This document shows positions 1 through 7,104 of a DNA stretch of 11,033 nt, in pieces. The position numbers and the translations under genes were made by a program. Within the stretch, counting starts at the first letter, position 1, and each line of letters opens with the position of its first letter. The stretch is from Candidatus Krumholzibacteriota bacterium (GTDB lineage: Bacteria > Krumholzibacteriota > Krumholzibacteriia > Krumholzibacteriales > Krumholzibacteriaceae). The DNA is taken from contig DAOVNN010000061.1 in assembly GCA_030630165.1 (NCBI GenBank), forward strand, positions 1 through 11,033, in the 5' to 3' direction. The notes beneath the pieces are model-generated. The model did no database searches. It worked only from the letters and a program-made list of their open reading frames with translations, and had not been told where the DNA came from.

Positions 1-386
1 CCGTCGCGTTCGGCGGCGGTCAGCATCCGATCGATCAGTCTCGCGTTGAGGACGGGGTCCTTCACCGAATGAACGAGGAATACATAATCGAGGTTCGCCC
101 CGAGTATGCGATAACCCTTCCGTCCTCTAGTCTCGGACCTGACGAACAGCGACTTGCGGGGCTTCACAGAGGTTATCACCCCTGAGGGACCGCTCGAATC
201 GAGCTGAGGCTCCCTGCGATACTCCACGACATCCCCGACCACCGGAAGGACCTCGTCATCACCGCGACTGATCCGAAATCTCCCCCTTACGCTGCATCTG
301 ATCTCCTCATCGGAGTCGCAAACGTAATAATCCGAGCCTTTTATCCTGATCAACAAACCCCTGGAGATTTCTTTTCCCATCGTCAT
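1..386 (-). CDS. rsgA: Ribosome small subunit-dependent GTPase RsgA, 5' part only (runs off the left edge)
   Basis: RsgA is a circularly permuted GTPase that helps the late maturation of the 30S ribosomal subunit in the cytoplasm. About 128 N-terminal residues are visible. They show the family's OB-fold: a strand ending in DYYVCD, then RCSVRGRF (the Cys-x-x-RG-x-F signature), then VVGDVVEYR (the VGD turn), a GVITSVKPRKSLFVR segment (the G-x-I-x-x-x-x-x-R-K-x-x-x-x-R pattern), and the start of the GTPase domain as ANLDYVFLVHSV followed by LIDRMLTAAE. The G4, P-loop and zinc-binding C-terminus lie outside the window. Two in-frame ATGs are possible, at 386 and 380. GGTGA sits 4 nt before the first and 10 nt before the second, so the choice is open and changes only two residues. 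It is divergent from the PTS IIA gene. Family recognition is by motif pattern and is firm. Confidence 0.9.
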   Translation of the reverse strand, partial: MTMGKEISRGLLIRIKGSDYYVCDSDEEIRCSVRGRFRISRGDDEVLPVVGDVVEYRREPQLDSSGPSGVITSVKPRKSLFVRSETRGRKGYRILGANLDYVFLVHSVKDPVLNARLIDRMLTAAERD

Positions 387-454
387 TGATTCACCAGATC
401 CGGTAAAGTAATTCTCTGCCAATAAATAATTTTGCCAATGATATCAAAAACCTG

Positions 455-483
455 TTGTTTAAAAAAGTTGAAATTGGTATAAA
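455..483 (+). promoter_or_regulatory. Sigma-70-type promoter for the PTS IIA / zinc ribbon genes
   Basis: In the AT-rich divergent region, TTGTTT (455-460) is followed by exactly 17 nt and then TATAAA (478-483). This fits a housekeeping -35/-10 pair, with a 5-of-6 match at -10. Transcription would start near 489-491. That leaves a leader of about 27 nt before ATG 517 but almost none before TTG 493, which helps the start choice for the downstream gene. The reverse strand of the same region also holds TTGGCA-like and AT-rich hexamers that could serve rsgA, but no pair there is convincing. Confidence 0.5.
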
Positions 484-516
484 GAGAATGAGTTGAGTGT
501 AAAAGCAAGAGAGGAT

Positions 517-984
517 ATGGAATCTAAAAAGCTCGTTTCTCTGTTCCAGGAAGACCTCTGCATCTTCAGTCTGCGATCCCGGAAGAAATCCTCTGTACTG
601 CTGGAAATGGTCAGGCAGTTGAAGGCGTCCGGAAAGATTGCCGATGAACGTTTCATTCTTGAGATGCTTAAGAACCGTGAAAGCCTCGGATCGACGGGGT
701 TGGGTCTGGGTGTTGCCTTCCCTCATGGAAGATCGATAGCGATCTCCGACCTGACCGTGCTCTTCGCACGCGCAGCTTCAGGAGTCGATTTCGAATCTCT
801 CGACGGTGAGCCGACCAGGGTCTTCTTCCTCATCCTCGCCCCTTCCGAGAAGGGAGCGGAGGACTATCTTGCCCTCCTCAGTCAGCTGACATCCCTCGTC
901 CAGCAACCCGAGACCCTCAAAAAGCTTTACGAGGCAAAGAATTTCGAGGCTCTTCAGACGATACTCGGGGGTAACGACGAATGA
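517..984 (+). CDS. PTS IIA domain protein (PtsN / fructose-type EIIA)
   Basis: This is a stand-alone phosphotransferase IIA domain of the fructose/nitrogen (EIIA-Ntr) class. Such proteins accept phosphate from a PTS phosphocarrier on a His and usually regulate rather than transport. The 155-residue length fits a single domain. The core signature is present: RESLGSTGLGLGVAFPHGR, with the phospho-accepting His at residue 70 (78 if the longer start is used). Other typical parts are an N-terminal helix, DGEPTRVFFLILAPS in the central sheet, and the C-terminal helix pair from HYLALLSQL-type residues (here DYLALLSQL) to the end. I chose ATG 517 because it fits the family N-terminus and the promoter position. 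A GAGAGGA lies very close to it (1 nt), and the in-frame TTG at 493 would add eight residues. Its stop overlaps the next start by ATGA. No EI, HPr or IIB/IIC gene is in the window, so a regulatory role is inferred. Confidence 0.9.
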   Translation: MESKKLVSLFQEDLCIFSLRSRKKSSVLLEMVRQLKASGKIADERFILEMLKNRESLGSTGLGLGVAFPHGRSIAISDLTVLFARAASGVDFESLDGEPTRVFFLILAPSEKGAEDYLALLSQLTSLVQQPETLKKLYEAKNFEALQTILGGNDE

Positions 985-1325
985 GAGAAGAATTCAAGCT
1001 CCTGGTCGCTCTGCAGGACCTCGATATCATGATCAGGGAGGCCGAAGAAAAAAAGACCTCCGATAAGTTCAAGGACATGGGATTCCAGCTCGACGGGCTC
1101 GAAGAACTCCAGAAAGGCAGAGCCAAACTTGCTGAAAAGATACCCGTGGCCCTCAGAAACCGCTACGAGAGGCTCGCAGGGCATTATTCGATGGCCATCC
1201 TCCCCGTTACCGGGAACAAGTGCCTCGGCTGCTTCGTCAAGCTCCCCACCTCCTTCTTCTCCTCAGCCTACAGCAGCGAACTGCTCACCTGCGAGAACTG
1301 CGGCCGACTCCTCTTTATTCCGTGA
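981..1325 (+). CDS. Short C4-type zinc ribbon protein (CT398/CdsZ-like, PF02591-type C-terminus)
   Basis: A 114-residue protein. The N-terminal half (about 1-52) is charged and helical and probably forms a coiled coil. A conserved-looking linker, KIPVALRNRYERL (53-65), precedes a zinc ribbon with Cys81-x2-Cys84 and Cys104-x2-Cys107, ending in CGRLLFIP, like the CpnCgRiLy ending of the family. Family members normally have a long helical hairpin of well over 150 residues before the ribbon, so this is a markedly shortened version. The Chlamydia relative CT398 (CdsZ) is reported to bind sigma-54 holoenzyme, and many bacterial relatives sit beside Nif3-like genes. Both associations recur here: a sigma-54 activator follows directly and a Nif3-like gene lies in the same cluster. 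ATG overlaps the upstream TGA (ATGA), implying translational coupling. Molecular function is not established. Confidence 0.8.
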   Translation: MREEFKLLVALQDLDIMIREAEEKKTSDKFKDMGFQLDGLEELQKGRAKLAEKIPVALRNRYERLAGHYSMAILPVTGNKCLGCFVKLPTSFFSSAYSSELLTCENCGRLLFIP

Positions 1326-1414
1326 TTCAATCCTTGTAATCCCGGCCCATTTGCAGTAAAGTATTTTTACCGGTCAAATTCCTTAACAACAGTCATCTGC
1401 AACGGTCGGTAACA

Positions 1415-4400
1415 ATGGAAAACGAGCCAGGATTCACCTCGCGCTATGCGATTAAAAAGGCGCTCGGCGCCTATCCGCCGTGGCAGGGATTCAGTGTCAC
1501 CGATTCTCTCAGCGGCAAGGATTATCTGCTCTTCTCGCTCATGATCCCCGCCGAGACATCACTGTCGACCGACGACCTTTTGATGAGGGATTATCTGTTT
1601 TCTGATGTGGCAGGCGAGAGCATACGCGCCCTCTCGATACAGGAGAGCGGCGGCGGCGTCTTCTTCCTCCTTCCCTGGCAGGAACTCGTACCCGTCACAA
1701 AGATGCTTCCCTCCCTCCAGCCCGAAGAATGTCTCGAGCTGACGCGCTCCCTGACGGCCTCTTTTATCGACTGCATTTCGACGGGCAGGTTCTTTCACAG
1801 CCTCTCGATCGAATCGATCGTGTTGCAGGGCAATTCGGCAGGCATCCTTCCAACCGCCTATCTGATTCCCGAAGCAGTGCTCGACCGGATCGACTCCCCG
1901 ACCTGCACCGTCAGCGGCGAGAATCTCTACGACGACCTCAACGCGTTCGGCGGGCTGCTTGCTCTCTTCTGCCGGTATCTCCCGCCGGAAGAGGCCGCCT
2001 CATGCCGGGAAACAGCGCAGCGGCTGAGAGCGCTCGGGTGCGATACCGGCGACGACCTTTTTCCCCTGATGGAAAAACTCGGCGAACTTTCGGGACGCGG
2101 ATCGGCGGCTCCAGTCCTGATGGCCGGCAGAAAACCACCCTTGAAGAACCATTCCGCGGCGATGAATCTCGTGAGACAGACCGCTTTCAGATCACGCGAA
2201 GAAGGAAAACAGCTGATCATTGTCTCCGGACGGGCGGGTGAGGGTAAGACATCGCTGCTAGAGGAGATCGCGAGAAAACTCACCGGCGAATGGGGATTCA
2301 GCGGCGAAGGCATAGCTGGCGACCAGAGCGTATTCATGGATTTCAGGGACCGTGAAGAGATCACCGAGGCCGAGTTCGCCATCCATGACGACCATCACCA
2401 GGACCAGGTCCTCAGCGGCCTGGTAGTTGACCGTCTGTCGCACGACCTCGAGAGCAGCAGACTCGCAATCATCGGACTGAGCGACGACGCTCCTGCCTGG
2501 TTCTCCGACGCGGTCCGTTCGGAGGGCCGCGAGCGAGGTTTTTCAATTACTGATATAGAAATGCCCGAATCCGATTTTGCCCGCAAAAGCGGATCGGTCC
2601 TGAAACTCCTGCCGAAGGACCGGCGGGCGGCGGCAAAGAAGACGCTGGGCCGCGGGGACAGCTTCGCGGTAATGGAGCTCAAAACGAGACTGTCAGCCGA
2701 AAGTGGTCACACCGCGTCATCGGCGGACAATGTGATAGATTTTTTCGGCGATGAGGAGAGATCGGTCCTTTCATTTATCACGGTCTTCAGATTCGACGTG
2801 CCCCTTTCCATTCTGAAAGAGATCTTCTCTACCGAGGAAGGCAGCTTCTACAGGATCCTGCACCGCCTCGTGACACTCGGCGTAATCCGCAAGAGGGCGC
2901 GCAGATCGTGCTTTGCCGACGGCGACCTCTGCACCCACTTCAGTATCAGCGGCAAGAGCATCGCTTCGATCATCGAGGAATCGATCGATGCCGAAAGGCT
3001 CGTGCAGCTTCACAGGAACATCGCCCAGATACTCAAAGAGGCGCAGAATACGCCCGCCGCCTACATCTTCTATCACCTCGTGCGGGCAGGCGACATGCAG
3101 GAGGCTGCGTTCAAGGGGCTGCGTGTATTCCAGCTGCTCCTTACACGGAAGCGCCTCAACGCGATCAATTCCTTTAGCGACGGATTCATGAGCCTCGGTC
3201 TCGACAGTCACCTCCCGATGGAGATGAGACTGAATCTCCTTCTCGAGCTGGGAAACTATTACGCAAATATCGGCATGCTCGATAAGGCCGAGGAGTTCTT
3301 CAGGAACTGCCGCGAGGACACAAGTACAAGCGACAGATGGCAAAATCACAGGGAGCTCGCCGTTGAGGCGATACGGAAGGAATGCGAGATACTCGAAAAG
3401 CGCGGCGAGTTCATCGTCGCCGAGGAACTCCTGAAGAAGGCCCTCGAAACTCACGGCGAACACATTCTGGCCCGGGAGAGGGCCAAACTGTACAATGATC
3501 TCGCCTGGGTATACTACCGTCTCGGCAAATTTGACAAGTCATGGGAGAACTGCCTCCTCGTACACAAGCTGCTCGACAAAAAACAGCACCCCATGGAACT
3601 GGCCCAGTCGTACAACCTCATGGGTGCGATCAACTGGAACAGAAGCAAGTACGACGAGGCTCTTCTCTGTCACAAGAAATGTCTCGCGCTGCGCGAGGAC
3701 TGCAACGACGAACTCGGTGTAGCGGCGAGCTTCAACAACCTCGGCCTCGTCTACCGCTCTATGGGAAGGGTCAAGGAGGCTCTCGAGAGTTTCACGAAGA
3801 GCATGCGCATCAAGCAGCGCAACAACAACCTGCCCGGCCTGGCGGCGGTACATCTCAATATAGCTCTCGCCTGCCTGGACACCGAGGAACTCGAGAAGGC
3901 CGACGCAAACTGCATGACGGCGATAAGGCTGGCCGAGGATCTCGGAAACCAGCAACTGCTCGCCGAGATCTACGGGACCATCGGAGAGGTCAGGTTCAGG
4001 AAGGGTGACCACATAGAGGCTAGAAATAATTATTTCAGAGCGCTTCACATATGCCAGAAGACACGATCGCTGCGTGAAAAGGCGGTCGTGCTCAGAAGGC
4101 TTGGCGAGCTGGGGCTCGTCGAAGGAAAGATCGACGAGACGAAGGACCTCCTCGGCGAAGCGAGAGAGTTGAACAAGCAGATCGGATCGCGCCTCGAGAC
4201 CGCCCTGCTCGACCTTCTCGACGGAAGGGTGCAGCTTGCCGAGGGTAAGCGCGAGTACGGACGCCGCGTCCTCGAAGAGACGAGTTTCGAGCTGTCGCTT
4301 CTCGGAAGGAAGGGAACAGCCGCTTCGGTAGCATCCGAGATCGGCGAACTCTACCTCGAGGAGGGAAACGAACCTCTCGCGCGAGAATACCTTCTCAGGG

Positions 4401-6049
4401 CCATCTCTCTCTTCGGCGAATCGGAGAAACTACCGAGCGGAGTGTCCCATCTGCAGAAGCATCTCGAACAGAGGACCGCTCTCGACCTCGAAAAGATCCA
4501 CACTGATTCGGCAAGATTCAGGGCTCTCTGTCGCGTCATCTCCCTGATACGGACGATCCACGATCCGGACAAGCTGAACGAGACGATCACCGAGACAGCG
4601 ATGAAGATGACGAATATGGAACGTGCCGTTCTGATCCTTCAGGTCGACGGTCAGGATACGTACAGGATCCTCGCTTCGATCGGCGAATTCGACTCCGAGT
4701 CAATACTGACCGACCAGAACATAATAGCGATACTGAATATCGCCAGGCAGCTCGGCTATCCCCTCGACATCTCGAGAACAAGGATCCCGTCAGGTAAGGT
4801 CCAGAAGGATTTCCTCGCCGATCACCCCGGTATCATCTGCACACCGCTGTGGATCCACGAGGAAGTGACCGGGTACCTGTACCTCGACGCGAGCCGTGAA
4901 GGAGCCGGGACCACGGACGAGGACCACACCTTCCTGGTGGCGTTCAGCCAGCAGGTGGCCCTCGGCCTCGAGAAAATGCTCCTGTCCGACAGGCTCAGAC
5001 AGAAGGAACAGCCTTCCGGCGAGAAGGTGTCGGTGATCACTGGCCAGAGCGATCGCGTAACCTTCCAGGACATCATCGGAAAGTCGGCGGCGATAAGGAA
5101 GATCTACGACCTGATAGACGGCATAAAGGATCTGGATACGACGGTCCTGCTCACCGGCCCGAACGGATCGGGGAAGGATCTCATCGCGAAGACGCTCCAC
5201 TACACCGGCCCGAGAAAAGACAAACCGTTCCACACGCTGAACTGCCCCGCGCTCCCCGACCAGCTGATCGAGAGTGAACTGTTCGGCCACGAGAAAGGGT
5301 CCTTCACCGGTGCTTACAAGCAGAACATAGGCCATTTCGAGTCAGCCAGCGACGGCACGATCTTTCTGAACGAGATCGGCGACCTGCCGCTGAAGCTGCA
5401 GCCGAAACTCCTTCGTGTACTCGAGGATATGAAGTTCTTCCGCGTAGGCGGAACACGGGAGATAAAAACGAGCGCGAGGGTGATCTGCGCGACGAACCAG
5501 GATCTGATGAAATTAGTCAAGGAAGGCAAGTTCCGCGAGGACCTCTACTACAGGATAAATATTTTCCCGATCAGAGTACCGGGGCTGGTCGAACGCAAAG
5601 AGGACATCAAGCTCCTCTGCAACCATTTCTTGACCATGTACTGTCGCCTGTACAATACTGCCACGAAGCGCATATCGCCCGAAGCGATGGTCTACATGAC
5701 CGAGTACGACTGGCCGGGCAACGTCAGGGAACTGGAGAACACGATCAACAGGCTCATGATCATCTCGAAGAAGGACACGATCCTTCCCGAGGAGCTGCCG
5801 GCCAATATCGTCAAGCACAGGGAAAGCGTCGAGACGAGGTCGCTCAGCACCCTGGAGGAAATGATCGAGACCCTCCTCGAAACGGTCGAGTTCTCGGACA
5901 GCGACCCGATCCTGCCGAGGGTGAAACAAACGCTGATAAGCAAAGTAGTCGAAAAGACCGGTGACAAGACAAAGGCCGCGCAGATACTCGGTATCTCGAA
6001 GCCTACACTCTACAGCCACCTCAGGAGCCATGAGCGGAAGCACCGCTAG
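1415..6049 (+). CDS. Giant multidomain sigma-54-dependent regulator: pseudokinase - STAND ATPase - TPR - GAF - sigma-54 AAA+ - Fis HTH
   Basis: A 1544-residue cytoplasmic regulator. Approximate domains: 10-230, protein-kinase-like fold without catalytic residues (the HRDLKPENILL segment reads FHSLSIESIVL at 127-137, and there is no DFG). 240-440, STAND/AAA_16-type NTPase with Walker A GRAGEGKT at 272-279. 440-545, winged-helix-like region. 602-1002, about ten TPRs of roughly 40 residues with the usual LG-x-x-Y-x-x-x-G pattern. 1030-1195, GAF domain. 1215-1442, sigma-54 AAA+ domain with Walker A GPNGSGKD (1248-1255), sigma-54 contact loop GSFTGA (1295-1300), Walker-B-like IFLNEIGDL (Asn1319-Glu1320), sensor ATNQDL and WPGNVRELEN (1433-1442). 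1499-1544, Fis-type HTH ending KAAQILGISKPTLYSHLR. The layout matches kinase-ATPase-TPR-GAF-histidine kinase fusions of cyanobacteria and myxobacteria, but with the output replaced by a transcription activator. No strong Shine-Dalgarno precedes ATG 1415, but the kinase-like fold starts at residue 10, which supports this start. The last 20 nt overlap the next gene. Confidence 0.93.
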   Translation: MENEPGFTSRYAIKKALGAYPPWQGFSVTDSLSGKDYLLFSLMIPAETSLSTDDLLMRDYLFSDVAGESIRALSIQESGGGVFFLLPWQELVPVTKMLPSLQPEECLELTRSLTASFIDCISTGRFFHSLSIESIVLQGNSAGILPTAYLIPEAVLDRIDSPTCTVSGENLYDDLNAFGGLLALFCRYLPPEEAASCRETAQRLRALGCDTGDDLFPLMEKLGELSGRGSAAPVLMAGRKPPLKNHSAAMNLVRQTAFRSREEGKQLIIVSGRAGEGKTSLLEEIARKLTGEWGFSGEGIAGDQSVFMDFRDREEITEAEFAIHDDHHQDQVLSGLVVDRLSHDLESSRLAIIGLSDDAPAWFSDAVRSEGRERGFSITDIEMPESDFARKSGSVLKLLPKDRRAAAKKTLGRGDSFAVMELKTRLSAESGHTASSADNVIDFFGDEERSVLSFITVFRFDVPLSILKEIFSTEEGSFYRILHRLVTLGVIRKRARRSCFADGDLCTHFSISGKSIASIIEESIDAERLVQLHRNIAQILKEAQNTPAAYIFYHLVRAGDMQEAAFKGLRVFQLLLTRKRLNAINSFSDGFMSLGLDSHLPMEMRLNLLLELGNYYANIGMLDKAEEFFRNCREDTSTSDRWQNHRELAVEAIRKECEILEKRGEFIVAEELLKKALETHGEHILARERAKLYNDLAWVYYRLGKFDKSWENCLLVHKLLDKKQHPMELAQSYNLMGAINWNRSKYDEALLCHKKCLALREDCNDELGVAASFNNLGLVYRSMGRVKEALESFTKSMRIKQRNNNLPGLAAVHLNIALACLDTEELEKADANCMTAIRLAEDLGNQQLLAEIYGTIGEVRFRKGDHIEARNNYFRALHICQKTRSLREKAVVLRRLGELGLVEGKIDETKDLLGEARELNKQIGSRLETALLDLLDGRVQLAEGKREYGRRVLEETSFELSLLGRKGTAASVASEIGELYLEEGNEPLAREYLLRAISLFGESEKLPSGVSHLQKHLEQRTALDLEKIHTDSARFRALCRVISLIRTIHDPDKLNETITETAMKMTNMERAVLILQVDGQDTYRILASIGEFDSESILTDQNIIAILNIARQLGYPLDISRTRIPSGKVQKDFLADHPGIICTPLWIHEEVTGYLYLDASREGAGTTDEDHTFLVAFSQQVALGLEKMLLSDRLRQKEQPSGEKVSVITGQSDRVTFQDIIGKSAAIRKIYDLIDGIKDLDTTVLLTGPNGSGKDLIAKTLHYTGPRKDKPFHTLNCPALPDQLIESELFGHEKGSFTGAYKQNIGHFESASDGTIFLNEIGDLPLKLQPKLLRVLEDMKFFRVGGTREIKTSARVICATNQDLMKLVKEGKFREDLYYRINIFPIRVPGLVERKEDIKLLCNHFLTMYCRLYNTATKRISPEAMVYMTEYDWPGNVRELENTINRLMIISKKDTILPEELPANIVKHRESVETRSLSTLEEMIETLLETVEFSDSDPILPRVKQTLISKVVEKTGDKTKAAQILGISKPTLYSHLRSHERKHR

Positions 6050-7064
6050 ACAGTTGTCCCCCTTCATACGGATCATGATCGCGATCTTCCTTCTCCTGCT
6101 TGCGTTCTGGATCGTACTGAAGATCTATATCGCCCGGACGGAACCATCCGAGCCCCCGGCGGAGGGAACGAAGGTGAGCATCTTCGTCACTTCCGAACTG
6201 AGGGGGTACCGCGAGCCGTGCGGATGAAAGAAGGATACCTATTCCGGGATGGCCAGGTGGGCTTCCCTGATCGATAAGCGAAGAGCAAGGCACCCGGCGA
6301 TACTCCTCGATGCGGGCGGATTCTGTAATCCCGGACAGGGAAACTCCACGGCTTTCGACCTCGATTATTTCTTCGAGGGGATGCGAAAGATCGGATACGC
6401 GGCTGCCGGGGTCGGGGCCGACGAGATCAGGTTCGGACGAAAACGCCTCCTCGAAAGGGTCGACCAGACAGGATTCGAACTGCTCTCAGCCAATATCTAC
6501 GACAAACGCGGCGATGGGATGCTCGGAGCCAAGCACACCATTCTACGGGCCGGCGGGAGAAGAGGCCTGACCGGCGTTCATGGCGGAGTAAAGATAGGCG
6601 TTTTTTCCGTAACTCTTCCGCTATTCCTGCACGAGATAGATCCGGACATCCCGAAGTACTACGATATCCTCGATCCGAGGATCGCCGCTCTCGAAGCGGT
6701 ATCGGCTCTGAGGGAGAAGGGCTGCGACCTGATAGTAGCCCTGAGCTACCAGGGGTGGAAGGGCAGCTTGACCCTTGCCGAAAGCGTCGACGGGATCGAC
6801 GTAGTGATCAACGGGCGACGCGAGCACAACCGTCCCACGGGAGAGATGGTCGGAAAAACGATGGTCGTCGACACAGGGATCAGGAGGATTTCGCTTACCG
6901 AGGTCCTCGTCGAGTGGACCGCCGGGAACCCGCGTATCAAGGTCCTGGAATCGGGACCCGAGGCGAAAGCCATGAAAGGCAGAGCGGATCTCCTGGAGCT
7001 CGAGAAGAAGTACGAGTCCGAACTGAGGGCACGCGGCATCAAAGATGCCCGCGAGGGCAGCTGA
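6030..7064 (+). CDS. UshA/5'-nucleotidase-like exported protein, candidate selenoprotein (in-frame TGA 6225-6227 = Sec66)
   Basis: One reading frame runs from ATG 6030 to TGA 7062, broken only by TGA at 6225-6227. Read through, it gives 344 residues. Residues 12-34 form an uncleaved membrane anchor (IAIFLLLLAFWIVL), followed by a Pro/Glu-rich linker and a probably periplasmic domain of the UshA-like metallophosphatase type: VSIFVTSELRGYREPCG, then Sec66, then KKDTYSGMARWASLI, LLDAGG (92-97), GVGADEIRFG (127-136), SYQGW and VVDTG. From memory, relatives read PCGC plus a GG-x-A-R segment here, so the TGA replaces the second Cys. Classical metal motifs are degenerate: D-x-H is E-L-R, GD is GG, GNHE is GADE, and G-H-x-H is GRREH. 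AGGAG (6023-6027) lies 2 nt before ATG 6030; ATG 6075 is an alternative start. The gene overlaps the regulator by 20 nt. If Sec is not inserted, a 65-residue membrane peptide results and the 6249 ATG fragment would lack anchor and motif. I recall NCBI using a name like 'UshA-like (seleno)protein', but could not check it. Confidence 0.82.
6246..6267 (+). promoter_or_regulatory. Candidate bacterial SECIS hairpin directing Sec insertion at UGA 6225-6227
   Basis: The hairpin lies in the coding sequence just after the in-frame UGA. GGGA (6246-6249) pairs with UCCC (6264-6267), U6250 is bulged, then GGCC (6251-6254) pairs with GGCU (6260-6263, one G-U pair). The apical loop is AGGUG (6255-6259). 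This is eight base pairs with the two features SelB reads in the Escherichia coli fdhF element: a bulged U a few pairs below the loop and GGU in the loop. The loop starts 27 nt after the UGA, which is longer than in fdhF but within the range I recall for bacterial elements (roughly 16-37 nt). Pairing was done by eye; folding energy was not computed. Confidence 0.72.
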
Positions 7065-7104
7065 GCGTGCTGCAGGCGCACAAAACTGAAAGGCAGCACT
7101 GACA

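Noticed and set aside
1343..1355. Sigma-54 promoter (GGCCCATTTGC) upstream of the regulator
   Set aside because: GG and GC are separated by 7 nt rather than the required 10, so the -24/-12 spacing fails.
2771..3463. Minus-strand 230-codon open frame inside the regulator
   Set aside because: It is a shadow of the winged-helix/TPR coding region, with no domain signature and no promoter or ribosome site.
6225..7064. Treating the UshA-like gene as a pseudogene, or as two genes with a separate start at ATG 6249
   Set aside because: Apart from the single TGA the frame is clean for over 1 kb, both sides belong to one domain, the TGA falls at a Cys position, and a SECIS-like hairpin follows. ATG 6249 has no good ribosome site and lies inside the conserved G-M-A-R segment.
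7062..7070. Second Sec codon at the terminal TGA of the UshA-like gene
   Set aside because: The codons after it give no recognisable extension, the next gene starts 40 nt later, and no hairpin resembling a SECIS element follows.
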